DNA of 64,000 nt, taken from Flavobacterium cauense R2A-7. Lineage in GTDB: Bacteria > Bacteroidota > Bacteroidia > Flavobacteriales > Flavobacteriaceae. A model generated the notes under the pieces. The model was given only the letters and a program-made list of their open reading frames with translations, searched no databases and was not told where the DNA came from. Of the stretch, positions 43,897 through 53,210 are shown in pieces. The first letter of the stretch is position 1. Each line of letters opens with the position of its first letter. Position numbers and translations under genes: made by a program. The stretch is from the NCBI RefSeq assembly GCF_000498475.1, contig NZ_AVBI01000001.1, positions 248,001 through 312,000 on the forward strand. Reading direction: 5' to 3'.

Positions 43897-44217
43897 TTAC
43901 TTCATTAACTCAGACAACTTTAAGGTTTTTCCACACATCTCGGCAGTAATTTTAAAAATCACCTCGCCTTTCTTTCCGCTGTCGGCCCAACGGACTTCTT
44001 TTCCCACATTACATCCTACGCTGGTTTTACCCCCTTTATTCAAAGAAACAAATCCGGTCCCAGTGTGAATAGAAATTTTATCTTTTGTATCGTTAATCAA
44101 GGAAAAACTATCGCTTACAACCACTTCTTTTTTTACAATGTTGCTAAGAGTATCGTCTGTAATGTTTGTGAAAGAGGAGAAAACCACCACGCTCAAAATC
44201 AATACTATTTTTTTCAT
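43897..44217 (-). CDS. Small exported protein of unknown function
   Basis: 106 residues with a signal peptide (MKKIVLILSVVVFSSFTNI). The mature part looks beta-rich and has two Cys (TSVGCNVGKEV and TAEMCGKTLKL) that could pair in the periplasm. GFVSLNKGGKTSVGC and VIFKITAEMCG are the most distinctive segments; no family is recognised. It starts 26 bases after the T9SS protein gene, so it is probably its operon partner, and it ends at a strong terminator. Confidence 0.72.
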   Translation of the reverse strand: MKKIVLILSVVVFSSFTNITDDTLSNIVKKEVVVSDSFSLINDTKDKISIHTGTGFVSLNKGGKTSVGCNVGKEVRWADSGKKGEVIFKITAEMCGKTLKLSELMK

Positions 44218-44243
44218 TTTGTTTGTTTTTAAATCTAAAGATA

Positions 44244-46487
44244 CTATTTTTTTACGATTCGTTTTGTTCCTGTTTTACCGTCGGTAGTTTCCACTGTAAG
44301 CAAATAAATTCCGTCAGGTAATGATGCAATATCCATTTGAGCATCCTTTGAATTTTTCACTTTTGTTCCCAACAAGGTGTATACTTCCACTTTTTCAATC
44401 GGACTCGTGGTTGCGACAGTAATTATTCCGCTTGACGGATTCGGATATACCGTAAAATTTTGTAACGATTGAAAATGCGCAGTACTCAATGTAGCACTAT
44501 ATTCATATGCCCCCATATCCACTGTAGTGTTTACAATTCGGTTGTTTCCGGCCAAATCCACTAAAACCGTTCCGGGAACATACGTATTGTTTCCCGCATT
44601 GATGGCTGGTGACGATGCCTGTAAAGTATAATCCGGATTGAACAACGGATTCGAATTGATTCCGCTAATTTGCCCGCCTTCCGAAATCGTATTGGTTAAA
44701 AGTGAACCACCGGTTCCTGTTGGATTAATAGGCGTTGTCGAACCATTACCGTAAATGATTGAATTCCGTATATACGAATTTGAACCGTTATCCGTACGCA
44801 ACACATTACCATTTACACCGGTATTGTTGCTGAAAGTACAGTTAATTACGTTGGCATTGATCCCCAAAGCTGTTCCACTGTTGGCAAAACTTGCACTGAA
44901 ATACAGACACGAAGGTCCGGTACCGCTAACATTGTTGTGGAATAATGAATTCGTAATCGTTGCAGTACCATACCAGCTGTAGCCACTGGCGCCGTTAACC
45001 AAAAATTGCGCATTGGTTCCGGAATAGTTGTTTCGGATGATACAGTTTTCGAAAATGCCGTTATAGCTTAAATTCGACACACTGTTGGCAAAATACGCCG
45101 CAAACACTCCTGTATCCGATCCGGAATTCTTTTCCAGAATACAATTTTGTAATTTTATGGAAGTGTTATCATTTGCCATATACGGATTCAGATAAATTGC
45201 ACCCCCACGGGTATGATAATACTGTGTGGCACCTGCGCCCCCGGTTTGTGTGCCGCCGTTTGCATTTCCGCCGCTTATGGTAAAACCGTCAAGATAAACA
45301 TCTCTGACATTTCCCACCAGCGAAACCACATGATAGGAATTATCCTGACGCGAACTTTCTGCAGCCGTTATCACCGAAGTGTCATTTCCGGACAAATCCC
45401 CACTCAAAACCGTTGGGTTTGCCGTTGGATTTCTTTGTTCTCTCAGGGTTTCGGTTCCGTTAAATCCGCCGTATATCTTTAAATTGGATTTCATTAAAAA
45501 GCTGGAAGTTCGGGCAGTTCCGTTGGGCTTATACATTCCGCCGGCCACCCAAATCTCATTTATGGAAACCACTGCAGCGTCCAAAGCCGTTTGCAAATTC
45601 GTATAGGCGTTGTTCCAAGATGTGCCGTTATTGCTTCCCGTGGCATTGGCGTTAACATAAATTGGCGTTAACGGTTTGTCTTCTACAAACAACTGTTCGA
45701 TTTCAGCCGGTAGTAAACTGGTTTCATACCAATGGATCTGATCGATACCATCTGTATACATTCCGGTATTGGCAACATTCGTACTTTTGGCAATATACAG
45801 TGGCTGGGTGGCATTCATCGCTCTGCGGCGCAACACTTGGGAAACCGTAAAATACCCGACCAACGTTTTCGTATCGGTAGTAACCAATACATTGTCAATA
45901 TACATATCATAGACCGTTGTTCCTGTACTGTGATAATAAGCACCGTCAAAATAAAGCGATTCTGTTGTCTTGGCCTGACAATACACATGGTGCCAATTAT
46001 TATCAACGACGGTATTGGGTGAAATCAATTCGGCTACTTGTCCTAAGGTGTAGGTTGAATTTACGCTGACATTGCTTTGTGCGTTGAACACCATTTTGCC
46101 GTTCTGCAAGGCTACCGACCAACCGCAAGGGTTTGTTTGCACAAATTGGTCGAAAATGTATTTTTTTTCTGCGGTATTCGTACTTGTCTTTACCCAAAAG
46201 CTGATTCCGAAAGAATTTACATATTGCGCATTGGTTCCACCGGCAGAAAACCAATCGCCGTTTAACGCAATGGCTTTATTGGCTTCATTGTTTCGGTCGG
46301 TTTGGATGGTTCTAGATGCTCCTGTCGCAACAAGTGTTGGTGTACCCGAATTTAAAAGCGGGTTCACATCGCTGGTTAATGCACCATTGGTAAACTTGTA
46401 ATCTTTGATTAATCCTGTAGTAGGAATCTGTGCCGTAACTTTCAGGAAAGAGAAAAACGCAAGTAAAACAAGTAATTTTGGCTTCAT
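44244..46487 (-). CDS. T9SS-secreted LamG and parallel beta-helix protein
   Basis: 747 residues. Signal peptide MKPKLLVLLAFFSFLKVTAQ. Residues 30-270 or so form a LamG/concanavalin-like domain (FGISFWVKTSTNTAEKKYIF, NNWHHVYCQAKTTES). Residues 275-650 form a right-handed beta-helix of the choice-of-anchor-Q kind: ATGSNNGTSWNNAYTNLQTA, then many N-rich rungs such as FENCIIRNNYSG and TFSNNTGVNG, ending DMGAYEYS. Residues 670-747 are the T9SS type A sorting domain (FTVYPNPSSGIITV, LPDGIYLLTVE, KRIVKK). Likely a secreted or surface carbohydrate-binding or lyase-type protein; no catalytic residues could be named. A 21-bp-period repeat lies just upstream. Confidence 0.9.
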   Translation of the reverse strand: MKPKLLVLLAFFSFLKVTAQIPTTGLIKDYKFTNGALTSDVNPLLNSGTPTLVATGASRTIQTDRNNEANKAIALNGDWFSAGGTNAQYVNSFGISFWVKTSTNTAEKKYIFDQFVQTNPCGWSVALQNGKMVFNAQSNVSVNSTYTLGQVAELISPNTVVDNNWHHVYCQAKTTESLYFDGAYYHSTGTTVYDMYIDNVLVTTDTKTLVGYFTVSQVLRRRAMNATQPLYIAKSTNVANTGMYTDGIDQIHWYETSLLPAEIEQLFVEDKPLTPIYVNANATGSNNGTSWNNAYTNLQTALDAAVVSINEIWVAGGMYKPNGTARTSSFLMKSNLKIYGGFNGTETLREQRNPTANPTVLSGDLSGNDTSVITAAESSRQDNSYHVVSLVGNVRDVYLDGFTISGGNANGGTQTGGAGATQYYHTRGGAIYLNPYMANDNTSIKLQNCILEKNSGSDTGVFAAYFANSVSNLSYNGIFENCIIRNNYSGTNAQFLVNGASGYSWYGTATITNSLFHNNVSGTGPSCLYFSASFANSGTALGINANVINCTFSNNTGVNGNVLRTDNGSNSYIRNSIIYGNGSTTPINPTGTGGSLLTNTISEGGQISGINSNPLFNPDYTLQASSPAINAGNNTYVPGTVLVDLAGNNRIVNTTVDMGAYEYSATLSTAHFQSLQNFTVYPNPSSGIITVATTSPIEKVEVYTLLGTKVKNSKDAQMDIASLPDGIYLLTVETTDGKTGTKRIVKK

Positions 46488-46512
46488 AGTTAGTCTGATT
46501 TAATATTTGAAG

Positions 46513-46584
46513 CAAATGTCAATCAGACGAACTATTTATTTAACAATTTTTTTCTGAATCGACTTTATTTTTTTCTGAAACCGA
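46513..46584 (-). promoter_or_regulatory. Tandem direct repeat and promoter before the T9SS gene
   Basis: The 12-mer TTTTTTTCTGAA occurs at 46547-46558 and 46568-46579, exactly 21 bases apart, so both copies face the same side of the helix. On the minus strand the inner copy touches TTG (46546-46544), followed after 23 bases by GACATTTG (46520-46513), one mismatch from TAnnTTTG. LytTR regulators are known to bind paired direct repeats about two helical turns apart; the LytTR gene ends at 46588. Binding is inferred. Confidence 0.5.
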
Positions 46585-46587
46585 TTT

Positions 46588-47340
46588 TTAAAACAAATCC
46601 TGAATCATTTCTAGAAATTCGTCTTTTTTGTCTTTGGCAATCGGTATGGTTTTGTTGTTTTCCATGACGATGTGGAAACCGTCTTTTTTTGACAGTTCCT
46701 TCATATACTTCAAATTGAGCAAATAGGAACGATGCGGTTTGTAAAAAATCGGTTTGTCTTCCAACTGATCCACAAAATGCTTGAGTGGTTTACAGATGAG
46801 TTGCGTTTCGCTGTTTTTCATGTACACTTTGGTATACATGCCATCGGCTTCGAACAGTACGATATCATCGTGCGAAACAAACAGGATTCCTTTCGGCACT
46901 TCTAATATCATTTTATTGAGCGACAATTGCTGGAACACTTTTTTTAAATTGTCCAACTTGTCGGTTATGCTGTTTTTATCAATATTTTTTTGGGCTTTGA
47001 CTATGGCATTTTTCAGTTCGGTTACGTCGATAGGCTTTAAAATATAATCCACCGCCGAAAGTTTGAAGGCCTGAACCGCATATTCATTATAGGCTGTAAT
47101 GAAAATGATCTGAAAACTGATTTCGTTCGGTTCAAAAAACTCGGCTATCTGCAAGCCGGAATATTTGGGCATTTCGATATCCAGAAAAACTATATCCGGC
47201 TTGTGTTCTTTGATTAAAGCCACACCCGATTCCAAATCGGAAGCTTCATATTGCTCCGAAATATCGGGACATTGTTCTGCGATAAGCGTACTGATTAAGC
47301 GTCTCGCCTTATTTTCATCGTCTATGATTATTACTTTCAT
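46588..47340 (-). CDS. LytTR-family response regulator
   Basis: 250 residues from the ATG at 47340. The receiver domain starts MKVIIIDDENKARRL, with the phospho-acceptor Asp54 in IVFLDIEMP, Thr in IIFITAYNEY and Lys in YILKPIDV. The LytTR DNA-binding domain covers about 145-250 (GILFVSHDDIVLFEADGMYT, FYKPHRSYLLNLKYMKEL). A longer frame from 47421 adds a basic segment with no family match and is rejected. It is encoded 87 bases after its kinase and is its likely partner. Confidence 0.93.
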   Translation of the reverse strand: MKVIIIDDENKARRLISTLIAEQCPDISEQYEASDLESGVALIKEHKPDIVFLDIEMPKYSGLQIAEFFEPNEISFQIIFITAYNEYAVQAFKLSAVDYILKPIDVTELKNAIVKAQKNIDKNSITDKLDNLKKVFQQLSLNKMILEVPKGILFVSHDDIVLFEADGMYTKVYMKNSETQLICKPLKHFVDQLEDKPIFYKPHRSYLLNLKYMKELSKKDGFHIVMENNKTIPIAKDKKDEFLEMIQDLF

Positions 47341-47427
47341 TGCCTTTGATTTAGTACAAATGTCATTATTAAATCGGAATACTTCCCGTTTTCTTTCCGA
47401 AACAAAGCGCTTCTTTTCCAAAAACGA

Positions 47428-50400
47428 TCAAAACGGAATAAAAATAGCGACCCGTGTTCCTTGAGCTTTGTTGTTTTCGTCGTACAAATCCTCTATCGTT
47501 ACCGTTGTTTTCCGAATTCTTGTTTTGTTGATTAACTCGATTCGTTTCGCATTGGCGCTGGTAGCAAACGATTTGTGCAAATAGGCCCGTTTACTGTTCA
47601 AGGCCGCCGAAGCTTCTCTTCCGATACCGTTATCGGTGATGGCACAAAGCAATCCGTCTTTTTTATCGTTTAAGGTAAAAGAAATCGTCAGTATTCTGTT
47701 GTCTTTTTTATGCAGTAATCCGTGTTTCAGCGCATTTTCAATATACGGCTGAAGAAACAAGGAAGGAATTTTTACCGAAAACGTATCGAGATTTTCATCC
47801 ACTGAAATCGTATACTCCAAAGCGTCTTCAAATCGGTCTTTTTCCAGTTCCAGATACAAACGCAAAGCCTTTAATTCTTCTTCCAAGGGCACTTCACTTT
47901 CACGACTGTGCTCCAGATAAATCCGGATTAGTCTTGAAAATTTGACCAAATAAGCGCTGGCCGTGTCCTTTTCGTTGGTTACGATGTACTCCTGAATTGA
48001 GTTTAACGCGTTGAAAATAAAATGCGGATTCATTTGTGACCGCAGATTCTCGAGCTGTGAAAACACCAGTTCCTTATCGATTTCCGCTTTTTCCAAGGCG
48101 ATTTGTTTTTCCTTTTCGGCACGTTTCAAACGCACTCGGAAGTACATCCAAAAAACAGAAACAAACAACAAAGAGACCAAAACATAAAACCACCACTTTT
48201 GCCAGAACGGCGCATTGACGGAAAGTTTCATACTGATGGGTGTCGAAGCGATTCCGTTGTGATTCACCGCTTTAACTTCAAACACAAAATTCCCGGAAGG
48301 TAAACTCGAGTAGCGTACAAAATCGATGCCTTTTTCCAACGACAGCCATTTGTCGTTCAGTCCGAGGAGACGGTAGTGGTAAACGATGCTTTCGGACGAT
48401 TGGAATCCGTTTGCATTGAAACCGATTTTTATGGCATTCTTATCATAATCCAATGTATATTCCGATTGCAATACCGTGTCTTTTTCCTGAATACTGACAC
48501 CTGTAAAATAAAGGATTGGCTGCACTGTTCTTTTAAAGCTATTCTCTTTATCAAGCACAAAAAGCCCTTTGTTGGAGGACAGAAATACCTGATTGGAAGC
48601 AATCTCAATATCGGAAATCGCATAACTTTCCAAACCTTCATTTTTGGTTAGATTTTTAAATCTCCCCGAAAGAACATCCAAGACCTGAACCCCCTGATCC
48701 GTAACTAACCACAGTTGGTTACCATCACTTTTCAATTTCCCGGTCTGATTGGACAACAAACCGTTAACAGTGGTATAATTGCAGATCACCTTTTGATTTT
48801 TAATCCCTAAAATCCCGTCTTTAAAAGTTGAAACCCATAGTGTTCCATCTTGCGTTTCTTCCATATCGATTGCAAAAATGGGCTGGTTTTTATGGCGAAT
48901 TACCGTCTGGTTCCCCAACGAATCAAACCGTATCAATTCGTCTACAAACCCAACATAATTGGATTTTTCCACTTTACTGTACAAACAGGTATAGGCTCTT
49001 TTCATTCGCAGATCCGTCACACTGAAACTTACCTTATCCGATATGAAACGTGGTTTTTGAAACGACAGCTCCTTACTGGAGATCCTGAAATCCGAAAACG
49101 GGTTTATCAGCAATGTAGCCCGATCGTAACTGGCATTCAGCAATGCGTTATCGTTAGCGATTGCCATGCCTTTGGAAGCCGTAAAATAAGGTGTTGTCGT
49201 AAGTGTATTATTGTTTAAATTCCACAAATACGATTGTGATTCCTGACTTATAAAAACTGCCCGATACGCTTCATTATACACGATTTGTGAAACTTTAGCC
49301 GAAGAAAGCAATGGAAAAGAAGTCGTTTGCAGCGTTTCCTTATTCAAAACACCGATTTCGCCTTCGGTTGTTCCAAAAACAAGATGCGTTTTGTCTACCG
49401 ACTCCATAGCGGTAATCTGACCGGAATTTTTCTGTAAACCGACTTTCTTTACATAAATATTGGGCATTACAAAAACACCATTGCGAAGGGAAGTAAGCCA
49501 GAAATTATTGTTTTTGTCCTTGATAATTTTTGTGATGTATTCTGAAGACAGATAGGTGGCTTTATAATGAAGTTCTTTTCCGTTCCAGGAACAAACAATT
49601 ACACCCTGATTGGTACAAAACCAAAGCAGATTGTCCTTATACAGCACCCGAACAATCGTTTTATCAACCAATTGCTGCGGTATTCCAATGCTCTTAAAGG
49701 GTGCCGATGGGCTTGCTTTTACAAAAAAATGCTGTCGGTTTTCAAAATAGGAAGAAAAAAACAAGGCCGAATCCAATTTGCAAAAAGCATTATTTTTCGT
49801 TTCAACCATCTTTTTCTCGAAAGTAAAAACGTCTTCAATGGTACCTTTTTCCGAGATTTTTTTGATTTGATTGGACAATACAAAATACAGCTGCTTTTCA
49901 TAAAAAAAAGGATAACCGTAATAGGGTAATTTTGAAATCCTGTCTTTAATGATGTCTCGTTTTCTGGTGGTGAGATTGATTTTGAAAACCCCTTTTTCGG
50001 AAAAAGCAATAAGATGTTGGTTGTGTATCACGAATTCGGGCAGCTGTCCTTTGAGCTCGTCTTTTAAATCGGTAAACAGGTGCATTTTCCCTTTTTCGAT
50101 ATAAAAAAACTGACCCGAAATGGTATTGCACCAAATGTTACCTTTGAAATCTTCAAATAATCCGAAAACCGAAAGCCCTCTTTTTTCCGAATGCGTATAA
50201 TTCAGAAACGTTTTACCGTCATAGCGGTAGAGTCCTTTATCGGCTGCCAACCAAATAAAGCCGTTACGGTCTTCCAATACATCATAAAATTCGATATCGG
50301 GTAAGCCGTCTTTTTCCGTGAGCTGGATAGTTACGGGTTGTTGCGCGTGCAGGAATGTGACGCATAAAAAAAGGAATATATAGACTACTTTCTTTTTCAA
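47428..50400 (-). CDS. LytS-type sensor histidine kinase with beta-propeller sensor
   Basis: 990 residues. A signal peptide (VVYIFLFLCVTFLHAQ) precedes a periplasmic sensor of two-component-regulator propeller repeats (FYDVLEDRNGFIWLAADKGL, LFEDFKGNIWCNT, MEETQDGTLWVSTFKDGI and others) and a Y_Y_Y domain (VYHYRLLGLNDKW). One transmembrane helix (WWFYVLVSLLFVSVFWMYF) leads to the His_kinase domain, with the phospho-accepting His793 in QMNPHFIFNALNSIQ, the N box PYIENALKHGL and ITDNGIGREA. It signals to the LytTR regulator; the ligand is unknown. Confidence 0.93.
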   Translation of the reverse strand: MKKKVVYIFLFLCVTFLHAQQPVTIQLTEKDGLPDIEFYDVLEDRNGFIWLAADKGLYRYDGKTFLNYTHSEKRGLSVFGLFEDFKGNIWCNTISGQFFYIEKGKMHLFTDLKDELKGQLPEFVIHNQHLIAFSEKGVFKINLTTRKRDIIKDRISKLPYYGYPFFYEKQLYFVLSNQIKKISEKGTIEDVFTFEKKMVETKNNAFCKLDSALFFSSYFENRQHFFVKASPSAPFKSIGIPQQLVDKTIVRVLYKDNLLWFCTNQGVIVCSWNGKELHYKATYLSSEYITKIIKDKNNNFWLTSLRNGVFVMPNIYVKKVGLQKNSGQITAMESVDKTHLVFGTTEGEIGVLNKETLQTTSFPLLSSAKVSQIVYNEAYRAVFISQESQSYLWNLNNNTLTTTPYFTASKGMAIANDNALLNASYDRATLLINPFSDFRISSKELSFQKPRFISDKVSFSVTDLRMKRAYTCLYSKVEKSNYVGFVDELIRFDSLGNQTVIRHKNQPIFAIDMEETQDGTLWVSTFKDGILGIKNQKVICNYTTVNGLLSNQTGKLKSDGNQLWLVTDQGVQVLDVLSGRFKNLTKNEGLESYAISDIEIASNQVFLSSNKGLFVLDKENSFKRTVQPILYFTGVSIQEKDTVLQSEYTLDYDKNAIKIGFNANGFQSSESIVYHYRLLGLNDKWLSLEKGIDFVRYSSLPSGNFVFEVKAVNHNGIASTPISMKLSVNAPFWQKWWFYVLVSLLFVSVFWMYFRVRLKRAEKEKQIALEKAEIDKELVFSQLENLRSQMNPHFIFNALNSIQEYIVTNEKDTASAYLVKFSRLIRIYLEHSRESEVPLEEELKALRLYLELEKDRFEDALEYTISVDENLDTFSVKIPSLFLQPYIENALKHGLLHKKDNRILTISFTLNDKKDGLLCAITDNGIGREASAALNSKRAYLHKSFATSANAKRIELINKTRIRKTTVTIEDLYDENNKAQGTRVAIFIPF

Positions 50401-50516
50401 AAACGCATTTAAAAAAATAAAAATAGTGGAATGAAATTAAAATAGACCTTTTTTCTTTTTAAAAGTATCGTTTTTGTTGCTGAATTGACGGTTACGACCA
50501 TACTTTCCCGAACAAT

Positions 50517-51332
50517 TTACCCTAAAACAGATTTTCGGATTACTCGGTTGAATAATTTATAGCCTAATTTTGAACGCAACAATCGCATTGCATTTGCATC
50601 AAATCCGATGGTGTAACGGGTAAAACTTTTGTTCGGATTGTTGGCGATACTGAATAAGGTTTTGGTTATCTCGGGTGTCAGGTTGGTGTTTTTCTTTGTT
50701 TTCTTATGCAGAATATCTGTAATCTTTTCCATCATTCTGTTGTAAGAAGGGATTTCTGATGGATCGGATTTGGTTACATGACTCTGAAAAGCCGTTGGAG
50801 CATTACCAAACTGAACGGTACTCACACTGATATTAAAATCAATCAACTCATACGACATGCATTCCGAGAAGCTTTCCACCGCTTTTTTAGTGGAATGGTA
50901 AAAACTGCCCAAAGGCAAATTCACCAACCCGGCAATCGAAGAAATATTGATAAACTGGCCGTACCCCTGCGTTCTGAAAACGGGGATAAACGCCCTGCAA
51001 ATTTTTACCACGCCCAACCAATTCACATCAACGATATGCTTGATTTTATCGTCCTCGGAAAGTTCTACAAAACTGCGGTATCCGATTCCTGCATTGTTGA
51101 TAATTGCATCGATGGTGGTGTGATTTTTGAGAATTTCTGTTTTGGCTGCTTCAATGCTTTCGGTAGAGGTTACATCCAACAGATAACTGCTCACATTGGG
51201 AAGTGCCACGACTTCTTTTCCGTGATCTAAACAAGTCATCGTAGCTATTACATGCCAACCGTTTTGGGAAAAATATCTGGCCGTTTCTTTTCCTATTCCG
51301 CTGGAAGCTCCAGTTATCAATACCGTTTTCAT
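50517..51332 (-). CDS. Short-chain dehydrogenase/reductase
   Basis: 271 residues from the ATG at 51332, where the family start MKTVLITGASSGIGKETA lies; the longer frame from 51368 would overlap mtgA. The NAD(P) motif is TGASSGIG, followed by NNAG in IDAIINNAGIGYRS. The catalytic Ser is in NISSIAG and the Tyr-Lys pair in YHSTK. The substrate is not evident. Last gene of a five-gene minus-strand run; one base separates it from mtgA. Confidence 0.9.
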   Translation of the reverse strand: MKTVLITGASSGIGKETARYFSQNGWHVIATMTCLDHGKEVVALPNVSSYLLDVTSTESIEAAKTEILKNHTTIDAIINNAGIGYRSFVELSEDDKIKHIVDVNWLGVVKICRAFIPVFRTQGYGQFINISSIAGLVNLPLGSFYHSTKKAVESFSECMSYELIDFNISVSTVQFGNAPTAFQSHVTKSDPSEIPSYNRMMEKITDILHKKTKKNTNLTPEITKTLFSIANNPNKSFTRYTIGFDANAMRLLRSKLGYKLFNRVIRKSVLG

Positions 51333-51333
51333 C

Positions 51334-52092
51334 TTATTCCGATTTATCGTAATTAATTTTTCCCACATGTCGCATTATTCGAACGATTTTATCTTTTCTT
51401 CTGTTGGTATACGACGATGAATTGGACGCTTTAAATTTTCTTGGATTAGGCAAAATAGCCGCAATTCCGGCCGCTTCATATTTGGATAAGTCTTTGGCGT
51501 CTTTTCGGTACCAATGTTCACTCGCGGCTTGTGCCCCGTAAACGCCATCGCCCATTTCGATACTGTTCAGATACACTTCCATGATGCGTTCTTTGCCCCA
51601 AATCAGTTCAATCAAAACAGTAAAGTAAGCTTCCAGTCCTTTGCGCAGGTAACTTCTGCCCTGCCACAGGAAAACATTTTTGGCGGTTTGCTGTGAAATG
51701 GTACTGCCTCCTTTTAATTTTTTTCCTTTCTGATTGCTTTCATAAGCATTGGCTAAGGCTTTAAAATCGAAACCGTTGTGTTTAAGAAAATTACCATCCT
51801 CGCTGGCAATCACCGCTTTTTGAAGATTCGTCGAAATATCTTCCAACGGCACCCAATCGTGGCTGCAAGTCATTTCTTTTCCGGCTTCCTGTTGTTCCAA
51901 AGCACGGGTAATCATTAAAGGCGTAAACGGTACGGGTACAAATTTGAAAATAATCACCGACAATATGGACAAACCGAATAACCACAAAAACAGCTTCAGG
52001 AAAAACACGACGATTCTTCGTCTTAGGCTACGTTTTTCGGTTTTTGATTTTGGTTTGGCCGGTTGTTTTTTTACTGGTTTCTTTGTTGCCAT
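51334..52092 (-). CDS. mtgA: Monofunctional peptidoglycan transglycosylase
   Basis: 252 residues with a basic N-terminus, one transmembrane helix (LFLWLFGLSILSVIIF) and a GT51 glycosyltransferase domain outside the membrane. The catalytic Glu is in IASEDGNFLKHNGF. GGSTISQQTAKNVFLW, KERIMEVYLNSIEMGDGVYG and AGIAAILPNPRKF are the remaining family motifs. It polymerises lipid II into glycan strands; there is no transpeptidase domain. Its start adjoins the stop of the FAD oxidoreductase gene. Confidence 0.95.
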   Translation of the reverse strand: MATKKPVKKQPAKPKSKTEKRSLRRRIVVFFLKLFLWLFGLSILSVIIFKFVPVPFTPLMITRALEQQEAGKEMTCSHDWVPLEDISTNLQKAVIASEDGNFLKHNGFDFKALANAYESNQKGKKLKGGSTISQQTAKNVFLWQGRSYLRKGLEAYFTVLIELIWGKERIMEVYLNSIEMGDGVYGAQAASEHWYRKDAKDLSKYEAAGIAAILPNPRKFKASNSSSYTNRRKDKIVRIMRHVGKINYDKSE

Positions 52093-53205
52093 TTATACTA
52101 AATCTGCTAATTCCTGTCCTACCAAACTCCCTATGGCAACGCCCATTCCACCCAGGCGGACGCCGCAATATACATTAGCGGACAATTGTTCAACGATTGG
52201 TTTTTTGTGGGAACCCAAGCCCATAATGCCACTCCAGCGGTGGGCAATTTTATAATCCGTATTGGGCAAAATCACTTCAGAAAGCAATTGCTCCAAGCGG
52301 TGTTGTATTTTTTCGGTCAGGCCGAATTCTGAAGTGGTTTCGCCTTCAAAATCGAGGTTTCTTCCACCACCAAATAAAATCCGGTCGCCAATATTTCTAA
52401 AATAATAATAGCCACCATCAATATGAAACGTTCCTTTGATATCGAGATTCGGAATCGGTTCGGTTATCAAAACCTGTGCTCGAGCCGGACGTACCGCTCC
52501 CTCGGTAATGTTACCAGCGAAACCGTTAGTGGCAAAAAGCACTTTTTTGGAAGTGAAGGTGAAATTCCGCGTATGAATCTGAACCCCATTATCAGAATCG
52601 TGAAAATCGGTTACCGTTTGTTGGTTTAAAATCAGGATATCATTTACGATGGCTTGTTTTAATAAGGCCTGCATCATGTTTCCGGTATCGATTTGTCCTT
52701 CAAATGGATTAAAAATCAAATACTCGTGAATGCCTTTGAAGTCAAAACGATCCATTTCTTTTGCAAAAACATCCGTTCTGAAAAGCGGTTTCAGAATATC
52801 ATTTACGAAAGGCAGTTTCTGCAAACATTCGGCATACGTACTTTCATCTTCTTTGAGAAAAATTTCATAACCGCCGTATGGTTTAAAATCAATTGTAGCA
52901 TCGCCCAACCGTTTGCGCAACAACTGCAAACCATTCCAACGTTTTTGAATGAGTTGGATGACTTCCTCCTCACTGTAATTTTTAAGGTCTTCAATAATTT
53001 CGGAAAGGCTTCCGAAGCAGGCAAAACCGGCGTTTTTGGTACTGGCACCTTCGGGTAAAATTCCTTTTTCCAGCACCAGAATCTTACTTTCCGGGAAACG
53101 CTCACGAAGGCGCAGTGCGGTATGCAATCCCACAATTCCGCTGCCAACAATGGTATAATCAACGTTGGTAAACCAATTTTTCAGTTCCCAAAAGCTAACA
53201 TTCAT
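52093..53205 (-). CDS. FAD-dependent oxidoreductase (DAO family)
   Basis: 370 residues. The dinucleotide fold is VDYTIVGSGIVGLHTALRLR, ending in the acidic LVLEKG. GASTKNAGFACFGSLSE is the FAD-contact loop seen in D-amino-acid-oxidase-like enzymes. The C-terminal IAHRWSGIMGLG and CGVRLGGMGVAIGS close the FAD site. Probably oxidises an amine or amino acid; gamma-glutamylputrescine oxidase-like is possible but not shown. In an operon with dedA (5 bases upstream) and mtgA. Confidence 0.87.
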   Translation of the reverse strand: MNVSFWELKNWFTNVDYTIVGSGIVGLHTALRLRERFPESKILVLEKGILPEGASTKNAGFACFGSLSEIIEDLKNYSEEEVIQLIQKRWNGLQLLRKRLGDATIDFKPYGGYEIFLKEDESTYAECLQKLPFVNDILKPLFRTDVFAKEMDRFDFKGIHEYLIFNPFEGQIDTGNMMQALLKQAIVNDILILNQQTVTDFHDSDNGVQIHTRNFTFTSKKVLFATNGFAGNITEGAVRPARAQVLITEPIPNLDIKGTFHIDGGYYYFRNIGDRILFGGGRNLDFEGETTSEFGLTEKIQHRLEQLLSEVILPNTDYKIAHRWSGIMGLGSHKKPIVEQLSANVYCGVRLGGMGVAIGSLVGQELADLV

Positions 53206-53210
53206 ACGGT

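Noticed and set aside
47341..47421. 27-residue N-terminal extension of the LytTR regulator
   Set aside because: The receiver domain starts at MKVIIIDDE; the extension is unrelated and basic.
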